Source of the DNA: W2P13-069 sp963590525 | GTDB lineage: Bacteria > Actinomycetota > Coriobacteriia > Coriobacteriales > QAMH01 | DNA: 12,790 nt | Direction: 5' to 3' | NCBI GenBank assembly: GCA_963590525.1 | Contig: CAVAPV010000058.1 | Location: 1-12,790, forward strand | Shown here: positions 1 to 7,460 of the stretch, in pieces | Position numbering within the stretch: the first letter of the stretch is position 1 | How the letters are laid out: each line of letters opens with the position of its first letter | Position numbers and translations under genes: made by a program | Notes under the pieces: generated by a model | Databases searched by the model: none | What the model was told of the DNA's origin: nothing | What the model saw: only the letters and a program-made list of their open reading frames with translations

Positions 1-42
1 TGCCCTCGCATGTGCATTTCTGCTGGTATCTTCTTAGCCTCG

Positions 43-72
43 TTATCGGCGTAAGCGCTCTTAGAGTAGAAT
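43..72 (+). promoter_or_regulatory. candidate promoter upstream of efp
   Basis: A -10-like TAGAAT at 67-72 lies 18 bases after a weak -35-like TTATCG at 43-48. It would give a leader of roughly 165 bases before the EF-P start. The -35 match is poor (3 of 6), so this is only a candidate. The first 90 bases may also hold the 3' end of an upstream gene, because one frame is open to a stop at 87-89, but that piece is too short to judge. Confidence 0.3.
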
Positions 73-159
73 ACGGAAGATTTAGTTAAGGAAAGCCGTC
101 GCAATGCGGCACGCGCATCATGCGCTGTGTTCGCGCGCAGGGGCGAGCGTCGTCTTGAA

Positions 160-181
160 AAAGGCGCAGCGTTTCGCCTTT
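160..181 (+). other. stem-loop in the efp leader
   Basis: AAAGGCG at 160-166 pairs perfectly with CGCCTTT at 175-181 around an 8-base loop. It is followed by GGTGGG rather than a T run, so it does not look like an intrinsic terminator. It sits in the 5' leader of efp and could be a leader structure or chance. No known RNA family was recognised. Confidence 0.3.
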
Positions 182-244
182 GGTGGGCCGCGCCCGCCTC
201 TGCGCACGCGTGCGTGCGGCAAGCAAAAAGAAAGGTGGTTCGGT

Positions 245-805
245 ATGCCCGTCCAGCCCTCCAACTTCAAAAACGGCATGTGCATCAAGTACAACAACAA
301 GCTCTGCGTCATCGTCGAGTTCCAGCATGTCAAGCCTGGCAAGGGCGGCGCCTTCATCCGCACCAAGCTCAAAGACATCAACTCCGGCCGCGTGGTCGAG
401 TACACCTTCCGCCCCAATGACAAGTTCGACGACGTCCGCCTGGAGACCAAGGAGATGGAGTACTCTTGGAACGACGGCGAGACTTATTACTTCATGGATC
501 CCGTCACCTTCGAGCAGCCCGAGGTCTCTGCAGACTTCTTGGGCGATAACGTCAAGTGGTTCAAAGAGGGCGACACCTGCCTGGCCCAGTACGCCGATGG
601 CGAGCTGATCAACGTCGAGCCTCCCATGTTCGTCGAGATGGAGATCGCCCAGACCGAGCCCGGCTTCAAGGGCAACACCGTCCAGGGCGGCACCAAGCCC
701 GCTACCACAGAGACCGGCGCAGAGATTAAGGTTCCTCTGTTCTTGGAGATCGGCGACAAGGTCAAGATCGACACCCGCGACGGCCGCTTCATCGAGCGCC
801 TCTAG
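245..805 (+). CDS. efp: translation elongation factor P
   Basis: EF-P binds the ribosome between the P and E sites and relieves stalling at consecutive prolines. The 186-aa product has the usual length and the three-barrel EF-P layout: an N-terminal KOW-like domain (about 1-65), a central OB domain (about 66-128) and a C-terminal OB domain ending in GDKVKIDTRDGRFIERL. The tip loop reads VKPGKGGAF, with the lysine that some bacteria modify at residue 33. No epmA or earP-like modification gene lies in the window. The ATG at 245 is chosen over an in-frame upstream ATG at 104 because AAAGGTGG precedes it, family homology starts here, and the upstream extension is low-complexity Arg/Ala. The gene appears to be its own transcription unit, closed by the terminator at 820-854. 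Confidence 0.96.
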   Translation: MPVQPSNFKNGMCIKYNNKLCVIVEFQHVKPGKGGAFIRTKLKDINSGRVVEYTFRPNDKFDDVRLETKEMEYSWNDGETYYFMDPVTFEQPEVSADFLGDNVKWFKEGDTCLAQYADGELINVEPPMFVEMEIAQTEPGFKGNTVQGGTKPATTETGAEIKVPLFLEIGDKVKIDTRDGRFIERL

Positions 806-819
806 GTTTTTGGTTCCCA

Positions 820-854
820 ACGCCGGGCCGCCAACGCACGGTCCGGCGTCTTTT
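820..854 (+). terminator. intrinsic terminator after efp
   Basis: An 11-bp stem pairs 820-830 (ACGCCGGGCCG) with 839-849 (CGGTCCGGCGT), with one G-T pair and an 8-base loop, followed by CTTTT. It lies 14 bases after the efp stop and 35 bases before pyrH, so efp and pyrH probably form separate transcripts or are joined only by read-through. Confidence 0.85.
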
Positions 855-889
855 GCATCGAACTTATCGACATTAGAAGGGATTGCACT

Positions 890-1603
890 GTGTCGGACTT
901 CAAGTACAAGCGCGTGCTCCTCAAGCTCTCCGGCGAGGCCCTGCAAGGCGAGGGCGTGTACGGTATCGACCCCAAGGTGACCGAGATGATCGCCGAATCC
1001 GTCAAAGAGATTGTCGACGGCGGCGTGCAGCTGGCCATCGTCGTGGGCGGCGGCAACATCTTCCGCGGCATGGCGGGCGCTGCCAACGGCATGGACCGCG
1101 CCCAGGCAGATTACATCGGCATGTTGGCTACCGCGATGAACGCCTTGGCGCTGCGTGAGGGCTTTGAGCGCGCAGGCATCCCCACGCGCGTGCAGAGCGC
1201 CATCGACATGCAGGAGGTCGCCGAGCCCTACATCCGCAACAAGGCCATCCGCCATCTGGAAAAGGGTCGCGTAGTTATCTTTGCCTGCGGCACCGGCAAC
1301 CCCTACTTCACCACAGATACGGCAGCCGCCCTGCGCGCATGCGAGATCAACGCCGAAGCCATGCTCAAGGCAACGCAGGTCGACGGCGTCTACGACTCAG
1401 ACCCGCGCACCAACCCGGATGCTAAGCGCTTTGAGAAGATCTCCTACAAAGAGGTCTTGGAAAAGGAGCTCCACGTGATGGACTCCACGGCCAGCGCCTT
1501 GCTCAAGGACAACGGCCTGCCCATCATCGTCTTCAACCTTCACAAGAGCGGCAACATCGCCCGCGTGCTGCGCGGCGAGAACATCGGAACCGTCGTCAGC
1601 TAG
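890..1603 (+). CDS. pyrH: uridylate (UMP) kinase
   Basis: This kinase phosphorylates UMP to UDP with ATP in the cytoplasm, an essential step of pyrimidine nucleotide synthesis. The 237-aa product is a typical bacterial UMP kinase of the amino-acid-kinase fold. It shows the N-terminal KLSGEALQG phosphate-binding strand (residues 12-20), GGGNIFRG (53-60), the GTGNPYFTTDTAA nucleotide/UMP segment (134-146), KATQVDGVYDSDP near the ATP site, and a C-terminal KSGNIARVLRGENIGT. The start is a GTG preceded by AGAAGG at a normal distance. It leads the run pyrH-frr-uppS-cdsA-dxr, and the frr start follows its stop by 10 bases, so the two are probably cotranscribed. Confidence 0.96.
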   Translation: MSDFKYKRVLLKLSGEALQGEGVYGIDPKVTEMIAESVKEIVDGGVQLAIVVGGGNIFRGMAGAANGMDRAQADYIGMLATAMNALALREGFERAGIPTRVQSAIDMQEVAEPYIRNKAIRHLEKGRVVIFACGTGNPYFTTDTAAALRACEINAEAMLKATQVDGVYDSDPRTNPDAKRFEKISYKEVLEKELHVMDSTASALLKDNGLPIIVFNLHKSGNIARVLRGENIGTVVS

Positions 1604-1613
1604 GAGAAAAGCA

Positions 1614-2174
1614 ATGAACGACTTCATCACCAACGCCGAGTCCCAGATGGAGAAGTGCCTAGGCGCGCTTTCCAAGGACTTTGCCAAGCTTCGCACCGGC
1701 CGTGCCAGCGCTTCTGTGCTCGACGGCATCACCGTCGACTACTACGGCGCACCTACCCCCATCACCCAGGTGGCCGCTGTCAAGGCCCCCGAGGCCCACA
1801 TGCTCACCGTCGAGCCCTGGGACAAGTCCATCGTCAACGCGGTCGAGAAGGCCATTCTCGCCTCTGACCTGGGTATCACTCCCAACAACGACGGCACCGG
1901 CGTGATCCGCCTCAACTTCCCCGCCCCCACCGAGGAGCGCCGCCGCGAGATCGTCAAAGAATGCAAGAACGTGGCAGAGAAGCATGGCCGCACCGGTGTG
2001 CGCAATGCCCGTCAGGATTGCAAGAAGAAGATGGAGCGCGCGCAAAAGGACGGCGAGATGAGCGAAGACGAGCTCAAGCGCGCCGAGGCCGAGCTCCAAA
2101 AGCTTACAGACAAATACGTTGCCAAGGTTGACGAGCTTCTTGCTGCCAAAGAAGCCGAGGTCATGGAGATCTAA
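1614..2174 (+). CDS. frr: ribosome recycling factor
   Basis: Together with EF-G, this factor splits the post-termination ribosome. The 186-aa length is normal for the family. Visible family features are the N-terminal helix with LRTGRASASVLDGITVDYYG, then PITQVAAVKAPEAHML and the VEPWDKS segment of the head domain. The long C-terminal helix carries EERRREIVKECKNVAEKHG and a charged tail. The ATG has AGGAG eight bases upstream. The pyrH-frr pairing is very widely conserved in bacteria and supports both calls. Confidence 0.96.
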   Translation: MNDFITNAESQMEKCLGALSKDFAKLRTGRASASVLDGITVDYYGAPTPITQVAAVKAPEAHMLTVEPWDKSIVNAVEKAILASDLGITPNNDGTGVIRLNFPAPTEERRREIVKECKNVAEKHGRTGVRNARQDCKKKMERAQKDGEMSEDELKRAEAELQKLTDKYVAKVDELLAAKEAEVMEI

Positions 2175-2176
2175 TC

Positions 2177-2956
2177 GTGTCTGATCGCCCTACGACACTC
2201 GCCCAGATATTCCCCGAGCCCCCGGTGGGGCTCGATGCCAGCACGCTGGATCTTTCCAGCGTGCCGCAGCATGTTGCCATCATCATGGATGGCAACGGGC
2301 GCTGGGCGACGTCGCGCGGCCTGGAGCGCGGAGACGGCCACAAGGCCGGCATCCGCGCCGTGCGCGAGGCCATCACCACCTGCAACGATGTGGGTGTGCG
2401 TTATCTGACGATCTACTCGTTTTCTACAGAGAACTGGAAGCGCCCCAAAGACGAGGTCAAGGGCCTGATGACGCTCTTTGCCGAGACCATGAGCGCAGAG
2501 CTCAGGGGGCTTTTGTCAGAGGGTGTGCGCATCAAGCTTTTAGGGCGCGTTGAGGACTTGCCGCTTGCCACGCGTACGGTGTTCTCCAAAGCCCAGGCTG
2601 CAAGCGCCAACAACACGGGCATGACCTTGGCCATTGCCGTCAACTACGGTTCGCGCATGGAGATCGCAGACGCCGCCCGCCAGCTTGCGTGCGATGCTGC
2701 AGCGGGCAAGATCGACCCTGCGTCTATCGATGAGGACGCATTTGCCTCGCGCCTCTATACGGCTGATATGCCCGACCCAGATCTTCTCATCCGCACAAGC
2801 GGCGAGCTGCGCCTTAGCAACTTCTTGCTGTGGCAGCTTGCGTACTCCGAGTTCTACGTCACCGACGTCTTATGGCCGGATTTCGACCGCTACGAGCTGT
2901 TGCGCGCCCTGCTGTCCTATCAGCAGCGTAACCGCCGTTTTGGGAAAGTGAGCTAG
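2177..2956 (+). CDS. uppS: isoprenyl transferase (undecaprenyl diphosphate synthase)
   Basis: This is a cis-prenyltransferase that condenses isopentenyl diphosphate onto farnesyl diphosphate to build the undecaprenyl carrier for peptidoglycan and surface polymers. The 259-aa product shows the family motif DGNGRW with the catalytic Asp at about residue 38, then YSFSTENWKRP (80-90), NNTGMTLAIAVNYG (145-158) and the RTSGELRLSNFLLWQLAYSE region (206-225) that binds the pyrophosphate of the homoallylic substrate. The first 30 residues are an ordinary, slightly long N-terminus. The GTG start lies 2 bases after the frr stop, with GGAGA inside the end of frr as ribosome binding site. The Z-chain length (undecaprenyl rather than shorter) is inferred from context, not from sequence. 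Confidence 0.93.
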   Translation: MSDRPTTLAQIFPEPPVGLDASTLDLSSVPQHVAIIMDGNGRWATSRGLERGDGHKAGIRAVREAITTCNDVGVRYLTIYSFSTENWKRPKDEVKGLMTLFAETMSAELRGLLSEGVRIKLLGRVEDLPLATRTVFSKAQAASANNTGMTLAIAVNYGSRMEIADAARQLACDAAAGKIDPASIDEDAFASRLYTADMPDPDLLIRTSGELRLSNFLLWQLAYSEFYVTDVLWPDFDRYELLRALLSYQQRNRRFGKVS

Positions 2957-2962
2957 CTTTTC

Positions 2963-3823
2963 ATGGCAATCAACCAAAGCGATCTCTTCCAGCGCATAGC
3001 CGTTGGCGCTGTCTACATCCTCATAACCGGTTTGTGCACGCTGGTCTCTTGGTACACCACGCTCGTGTGCATCGCGGTGACCAGCGGCATCTGCTGCTAC
3101 GAGTTTTTGCGCATGGCAACCAACGAGGGATACCGCCCCTACAAGGCCATCGGCACTACCGTCGCCGTGCTCATCCCGCTGTCCATGGCCATCAACATTG
3201 AGGGCACGCATGTCGTGGCCTTTGCTCTGGCCACGGCCTTTATCGGTGGCATCGTTTGTTTGTGCCGCTTCTTTGCGAGAACCGACGAGTCCATCGTCGA
3301 CGTGTCGATCACCGTCTTTGGCTACCTGTACGTGGGCCTTACACTCTCGTCTTTCGTTTTGCTCCGCTCCTGGCTGCCGGGCATCGAGGGCGGCCTCATG
3401 TGCCTCTTTGTGCTCTTGTCTGTCTGGGCCAACGACGCCTTTGCCTATCTGGGCGGCAGCGCTTTTGGCAAGCACAAGTTTGCCCCCAAGATCAGCCCTA
3501 AAAAAACCTGGGAGGGTGTCGTCTGCGGCATGATCGGCAGCATGGTGTTCTGGCTGCTCATCCCCGTTGTTTGCCCCGATTGCAACTTTGGCTTTGTCTG
3601 GGCTGCCATCGCGGGCCTTTTGTGCGGCATCATCGGCATCATGGGCGACCTGACCGAAAGCCACATCAAGAGGAGCTTTCACACCAAGGACTCCGGCGAC
3701 CTCATGCCCGGCCACGGCGGCTTGCTCGACCGCAGCGACTCCCTGCTTTTTGTGAGCGTGGTGGCCTGCTTCATGGTCATGGTCGCGCCGTATGTCTCTT
3801 ATGCGATAGGAATCTATTTGTGA
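2963..3823 (+). CDS. cdsA: phosphatidate cytidylyltransferase (CDP-diglyceride synthase)
   Basis: This integral membrane enzyme converts phosphatidic acid and CTP to CDP-diacylglycerol, the precursor of anionic phospholipids. The 286-aa protein has about eight hydrophobic segments, starting with residues 11-45. It carries the conserved KISPKKTWEG stretch (176-185) and the complete CDP-diglyceride synthetase signature from Ser233 to Asp259 (S-H-I-K-R ... K-D ... P-G-H-G-G-L-L-D-R-S-D). The ATG lies 6 bases after the uppS stop. Its TGA overlaps the dxr GTG by 4 bases, a sign of translational coupling. The uppS-cdsA-dxr order is a classic bacterial arrangement. Confidence 0.95.
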   Translation: MAINQSDLFQRIAVGAVYILITGLCTLVSWYTTLVCIAVTSGICCYEFLRMATNEGYRPYKAIGTTVAVLIPLSMAINIEGTHVVAFALATAFIGGIVCLCRFFARTDESIVDVSITVFGYLYVGLTLSSFVLLRSWLPGIEGGLMCLFVLLSVWANDAFAYLGGSAFGKHKFAPKISPKKTWEGVVCGMIGSMVFWLLIPVVCPDCNFGFVWAAIAGLLCGIIGIMGDLTESHIKRSFHTKDSGDLMPGHGGLLDRSDSLLFVSVVACFMVMVAPYVSYAIGIYL

Positions 3824-4974
3824 GTAAGTTGCGCATCGCCCTTTTGGGCTCTACCGGCTCTATCGGCACGCAGACGCTTGACGTGTGCCGCATGCATCCA
3901 GACAAGCTCCAGGTTACGGCGTTGGCCTGCGGGTCTCGCGTAGAGCAGCTTGCGGCCCAGGCTGCCGAGTTTGGCGTTGAGCATCTCGCATTGGGAGAGG
4001 CCTCTTGCAAAGACAGCGCGGCTGTCGCGCAGCTGCCCAGTGGCGCCCAGGTGGGTTTTGGCCCAGCCGCCGTTGCTGCTTTGGTGCAGCTTGAGGATGT
4101 GGATATCGTCGTCAACGCATTGTCTGGCGCCGCCGGATTGCGCGCGAGCTACGACACCCTCGCCTGCGGCAAGAAGCTGGCGCTGGCCAATAAGGAGTCG
4201 CTCGTCGTGGGCGGCGACTTGATCATGCCGCTTGCCACGCACGAGACGTTGCTGCCGGTAGATAGTGAGCATTCTGCCATCTACCAGTGCTATCTGGGCG
4301 AGTATCCGCGTGAGGCGCGCCGCATCTGGCTCACGTGCTCCGGCGGGCCCTTCCGCGGTTATACGCGCGACCAGCTGTCGCAGGTCACAGCTGCGCAGGC
4401 GTTGGCACATCCCACGTGGAATATGGGCCCCAAGATCACCGTGGACAGCGCGAGCCTTATGAACAAGGGGCTCGAGGTCATCGAGGCTCACCATCTGTTT
4501 GGGCTTTCGGCCGATGAGATTCGCGTTGTCGTGCACCCGCAAAGCTGCGTGCACAGCATGGTCGAGTACGTCGACGGCTCTGTCAAAGCGCACCTTGGCG
4601 TAGCGGATATGCGCATTCCCATCCAGTTTGCGCTGAGCTATCCGCATCGCTGGGAGAGCCCTGCGCAGTCCTGCGATTTTACCAAGCTGCACAGCTTGGA
4701 GTTTTTGGATCCGGACGTGGAGACGTTTCGCTGCTTGGGGCTGGCACTTGACGCGTGCCGCGAGGGTGGCACCCTGCCTGCGGTTATGAACGCCGCAAAC
4801 GAGGTTGCCGTGGCGGCCTTCTTGGCCGGTAGCTGCCATTTGACTGATATCGACGCCGTTGTGGGCAAGACCATGGACGCACTGGGCAGCCAGAAGGTGC
4901 AAAGCCTCGAGCAGCTCGAGGAGATAGACGCTGCTGCCAGGGTGCACGCAGGTAAACTGGTCGCGGCGCTGTAG
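3820..4974 (+). CDS. dxr: 1-deoxy-D-xylulose 5-phosphate reductoisomerase
   Basis: This enzyme converts DXP to 2-C-methyl-D-erythritol 4-phosphate with NADPH, the committing step of the MEP isoprenoid pathway that feeds UppS. From the GTG at 3820 the product is 384 aa, normal for the family. It has the NADPH-binding GSTGSIG (10-16), ALANKESLV (121-129), the metal-binding DSEH (148-151), the flexible-loop SGGPFRG (174-180) and NMGPKITVDSASLMNKGLE (201-219), which supplies another metal ligand at Glu219. The start was chosen because homology begins at KLRIALLGSTG and the GTGA overlaps the cdsA stop. The frame remains open further upstream, but only as an out-of-frame reading of cdsA. The DXP pathway is expected in this phylum. 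Confidence 0.95.
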   Translation: MSKLRIALLGSTGSIGTQTLDVCRMHPDKLQVTALACGSRVEQLAAQAAEFGVEHLALGEASCKDSAAVAQLPSGAQVGFGPAAVAALVQLEDVDIVVNALSGAAGLRASYDTLACGKKLALANKESLVVGGDLIMPLATHETLLPVDSEHSAIYQCYLGEYPREARRIWLTCSGGPFRGYTRDQLSQVTAAQALAHPTWNMGPKITVDSASLMNKGLEVIEAHHLFGLSADEIRVVVHPQSCVHSMVEYVDGSVKAHLGVADMRIPIQFALSYPHRWESPAQSCDFTKLHSLEFLDPDVETFRCLGLALDACREGGTLPAVMNAANEVAVAAFLAGSCHLTDIDAVVGKTMDALGSQKVQSLEQLEEIDAAARVHAGKLVAAL

Positions 4975-4987
4975 AGAAGGGGCTGCG

Positions 4988-5050
4988 GGCAGCGGGCGGC
5001 TGCCTTGCTCTAGGTCAGCGCGCGGACAAACAGCTGCCTTGCTGCAAGGC
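4988..5050. repeat. short repeats and stem-loops in the dxr-rseP spacer
   Basis: The 214-base spacer between dxr and the M50 protease holds two small inverted repeats. GGCAGC/GCTGCC (4988-4993 and 4999-5004) has a 5-base GC loop. GCCTTGC/GCAAGGC (5036-5042 and 5044-5050) is separated by one base. An 11-base direct repeat, GCTGCCTTGCT, occurs at 4999-5009 and 5033-5043. Neither hairpin has a T run after it. They could be a weak transcription end for the pyrH-dxr run or binding sites. A weak -10-like TAAAAT (5116-5121) without a convincing -35 may start protease transcription. Confidence 0.3.
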
Positions 5051-5188
5051 TGCATGCTGCGGGACATCACCTTCAGGTTCTCTCAAGCTTTAGATGATAA
5101 GTTCGTGACCGTTTTTAAAATGGGATTTCTGCGTCACACCTAGGCGCTAGCATGCAGTTCCGGAAAAACTAGACGAACGGAGACTCTT

Positions 5189-6469
5189 TTGGTTGATGCA
5201 CTGCTCACGGTCTTTTGGGGGCTGCTCCTTCTTATCATCATCGTCGCCATACACGAGCTGGGGCATTTTGTTGCAGCTCGCGCCTTTGGTGTGCGCGTGA
5301 CGGAGTTCATGATCGGCATGCCAGGGCCCAATATAGGCTTCGAGCGCAACGGCACGCGCTATGGCATCACGTGTCTCCCCTTTGGCGGCTACAACCGCAT
5401 CGCGGGCATGGAGGGCGGCAAAGAAGACCCCAACCTTGCGCCGGTGCTTGCGTATGTGTATCGGCAAGGTGCTGTAGATGTAGAGCACGTGGCCACTGCC
5501 TGCAATCTTGACGAAGAAGACGCCGAGTATGTGCTCGCCGTGCTAGACGGCTGGGGTTCCATCAACAAGCCGGGGCGCAGCAACAAGACTGATAAATGGT
5601 GCGCTCCCAAGACAGCTGGCTTTGAGCTTGGCCAAGCCCGCGAGGTCCAAGACCCCAAGGCCCTGCTTGATGCAGAACGCAAGGAGACCTATCGCGGCTT
5701 GCCTTGCTGGAAGCGCATCATCGTCTTGTTTGCCGGTCCCTTTGCAAACGCGCTCCTCACCGTTGCACTCGTTCTCGTTGCGTTTTGCGGTGTCGGCATG
5801 TTGTATAACACCACTACCATCGACAGCTTGGTGGACGGTTCGCCTGCACAAGAGGCGGGCTTGCAACCTGGTGACACCATCACGTCTGTAGACGGCACCC
5901 AAGTCGAGTATCTCTCGCAGATAAACGCTGCCTTGGCAGATAAGCAGGCAGGAGATGACGTTGTGCTGGGCGTCAGTCGTGACGGGCAAGACATGACCGT
6001 GACGTTGCAGGCTGCGCTAAACGACAACGGTGCGCCCATCATCGGCGTCTACGCGGCAACAGACCGCATGCGTGTTGGTCCGGCAGAGGCTCTAAACAGC
6101 GCTTGGACCATGATGAGCCAAACCGTCATGGCCTATGCCAAGCTCTTCAATCCCTCGACTTCGGCAGAGACATTGAGCCAATCAAGCTCGATCGTCGGTA
6201 TCAGCGTTGTGGCTAAGAAAGCAGCCGGCGTAGACATCTTCATGTACCTCTACATCGTGGCTGCTGTGTCTATCTCCATCGGTATCATCAACTTGTTTCC
6301 GGTGCCTCCGCTAGACGGCGGCAAGATCGTTGGGGAGTGCGTAGAGAAGGTCATCAGGCGTCCTATATCCGTGCGTCTCATCAACGCGACCACGATCGTC
6401 TTTATCGCTCTGATGCTCATCTTCTTTGTCTACATGGTGCGCCAAGACATCTTCAACTTCATTTTGTAG
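5189..6469 (+). CDS. rseP: RseP/RasP-type M50 site-2 metalloprotease
   Basis: This is an intramembrane zinc protease that cuts membrane-anchored regulators such as anti-sigma factors after a first cleavage. The 426-aa product has a first membrane helix (about 5-21) containing the zinc motif HELGH at 22-26. FGGYNRIAGMEG follows (65-76), then membrane helix 2 (about 177-205, IIVLFAGPFANALL), a PDZ domain (about 210-290) and membrane segments near 350-370 and 400-420. The third-ligand motif PPLDGG lies at 373-378. Between residues 80 and 165 sits an unusual soluble segment that reads like a winged helix (LAPVLAYVYRQGAVDVEH ... LAVLDGWGSINK). The start is TTG at 5189 because GGAG lies 6 bases upstream and no ATG/GTG start fits the frame. 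Position after dxr is typical for the family. Confidence 0.92.
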   Translation: MVDALLTVFWGLLLLIIIVAIHELGHFVAARAFGVRVTEFMIGMPGPNIGFERNGTRYGITCLPFGGYNRIAGMEGGKEDPNLAPVLAYVYRQGAVDVEHVATACNLDEEDAEYVLAVLDGWGSINKPGRSNKTDKWCAPKTAGFELGQAREVQDPKALLDAERKETYRGLPCWKRIIVLFAGPFANALLTVALVLVAFCGVGMLYNTTTIDSLVDGSPAQEAGLQPGDTITSVDGTQVEYLSQINAALADKQAGDDVVLGVSRDGQDMTVTLQAALNDNGAPIIGVYAATDRMRVGPAEALNSAWTMMSQTVMAYAKLFNPSTSAETLSQSSSIVGISVVAKKAAGVDIFMYLYIVAAVSISIGIINLFPVPPLDGGKIVGECVEKVIRRPISVRLINATTIVFIALMLIFFVYMVRQDIFNFIL

Positions 6470-6591
6470 CTGCAAGCAGGAGGTGATCGCTACCTGCGAT
6501 CTATGCTGCTGATGGGTTGTAGGCAGCTGCAAACAAAAGCATTGCTCGATATAGATTTTGAAGTGTTCTTGCTTGCAAGTAGCTTGTATTG

Positions 6592-6625
6592 TTATCTTAT
6601 ATAACATAAATGTTATATAAGATAA
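6592..6625. promoter_or_regulatory. perfect 16-bp inverted repeat, probable operator of the HipA-like module
   Basis: TTATCTTATATAACAT (6592-6607) and its exact reverse complement (6610-6625) flank the two bases AA. The right arm runs straight into the AAGGAGG ribosome binding site (6624-6630) of the kinase gene. It is a natural binding site for the XRE protein encoded by the same unit, as in autoregulated toxin-antitoxin operons. A -35-like TTGCAA at 6573-6578 would place the -10 (TATATA or similar) in the left arm, so bound repressor would block the promoter. The same sequence in RNA would form a hairpin touching the ribosome binding site. Confidence 0.7.
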
Positions 6626-6635
6626 GGAGGACCCT

Positions 6636-7460
6636 ATGCGTGATGTGACACGTGCATTGCAAGACCTTCGCTATTTGAGCTGGTCCGAACGTGCCAACAC
6701 ATCGGGCACAGGAGGTTGTTTTCTCAAGGCAAAAGAAGAAACTGGATCTGGGACGTGGTACTACAAGCTGTCTTGCTATGACAGCTATCGCGGAATCTAC
6801 GGACACGAGTGCGTAAACGAGCTTATTGCCAGCAGATTGATGGGCTTTCTTGGTATCGAGCACGTTGAATATCGTCTTGTCCATGCTTTGATAACCGTCG
6901 ATGGCAAAGAACTCGAAACTTGGGTTAATCGCTCGCGCAGTTTTAGAAAACCTGGGGAGCGCAAGCAGGCGTTCGATACCTTTTACGATTTGCATAAAGA
7001 GGGAGAGGAATCTCCTTTGGAGTTTGCAAAACGCTATGGCTGGGCAGATCGGATTTCTCAGATAATGCTTCTGGATTATCTGATTGCAAATCGCGATAGG
7101 CATGGCGCCAATGTTGAGGTACTGCAAGACAGAGCTGGCTTTTGCAGGCTAGCCCCTGTTTTTGACTGTGGCTTATCGTTGCTTTTCTCGTGTTACGAGG
7201 ATGAGGCCCGAGCGCGAGCGTTTGACCCTATGTTGGATGTAAACGCAAGCAATTATCTTGGCACGCGTTCTTTGGAGGAGAACCTGCGGCGATTTGTCCC
7301 CGCTCAATCAATGTCTTTTGGTGTGACGCCATTGGATAAAAGCGGTGTCGAGGCAGCTGTAAAGGGGTTGGATAGCATCTTGCCCAAAGAGCATTGCAAC
7401 AAGATAAAAGAGATGATTTGGCAAAGGTGGTGTTTTTATGAGGCACTTCGAGTTGATTGA
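6636..7460 (+). CDS. short HipA-family kinase (putative toxin)
   Basis: HipA-type kinases phosphorylate a translation-related target and stop growth; E. coli HipA targets glutamyl-tRNA synthetase. The target here is unknown. The 274-aa product carries the kinase core only. It has a likely ATP-contacting lysine in WYYK (residue 44), an acidic helix HECVNELIASRL (57-68) and the catalytic loop NRDRHGAN (152-159; Asp154, Asn159). The metal-binding APVFDCG (173-179; Asp177) follows, then a mostly helical C-terminus. It is much shorter than HipA (about 440 aa) and lacks the N-terminal subdomain found there, so it resembles HipT-like or other stand-alone kinases. Start choice is firm: AAGGAGG lies 5 bases before the ATG. 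The 3' end overlaps the next gene by 23 bases. Codon use is more A/T-rich than the neighbours, which suggests acquisition by transfer. Confidence 0.75.
   Translation: MRDVTRALQDLRYLSWSERANTSGTGGCFLKAKEETGSGTWYYKLSCYDSYRGIYGHECVNELIASRLMGFLGIEHVEYRLVHALITVDGKELETWVNRSRSFRKPGERKQAFDTFYDLHKEGEESPLEFAKRYGWADRISQIMLLDYLIANRDRHGANVEVLQDRAGFCRLAPVFDCGLSLLFSCYEDEARARAFDPMLDVNASNYLGTRSLEENLRRFVPAQSMSFGVTPLDKSGVEAAVKGLDSILPKEHCNKIKEMIWQRWCFYEALRVD

Noticed and set aside
3..89. Possible 3' end of an upstream gene (28 residues with a hydrophobic stretch)
   Set aside because: Too short to distinguish from chance, and other frames are also open for part of this stretch. No family match can be made.
104..244. 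N-terminal extension of EF-P from an upstream in-frame ATG
   Set aside because: The added residues are Arg/Ala/Gly-rich and unlike EF-P, and the ATG at 245 has its own ribosome binding site and fits the family length.
86..1255. 389-codon open frame on the minus strand
   Set aside because: It lies antisense across efp and pyrH, both certain genes, and its Ala/Leu/Asp/His-rich product is the typical mirror of GC-rich coding sequence.
3814..5070. 418-codon open frame on the minus strand
   Set aside because: It is the antisense shadow of dxr, has a low-complexity composition and no recognisable motif.
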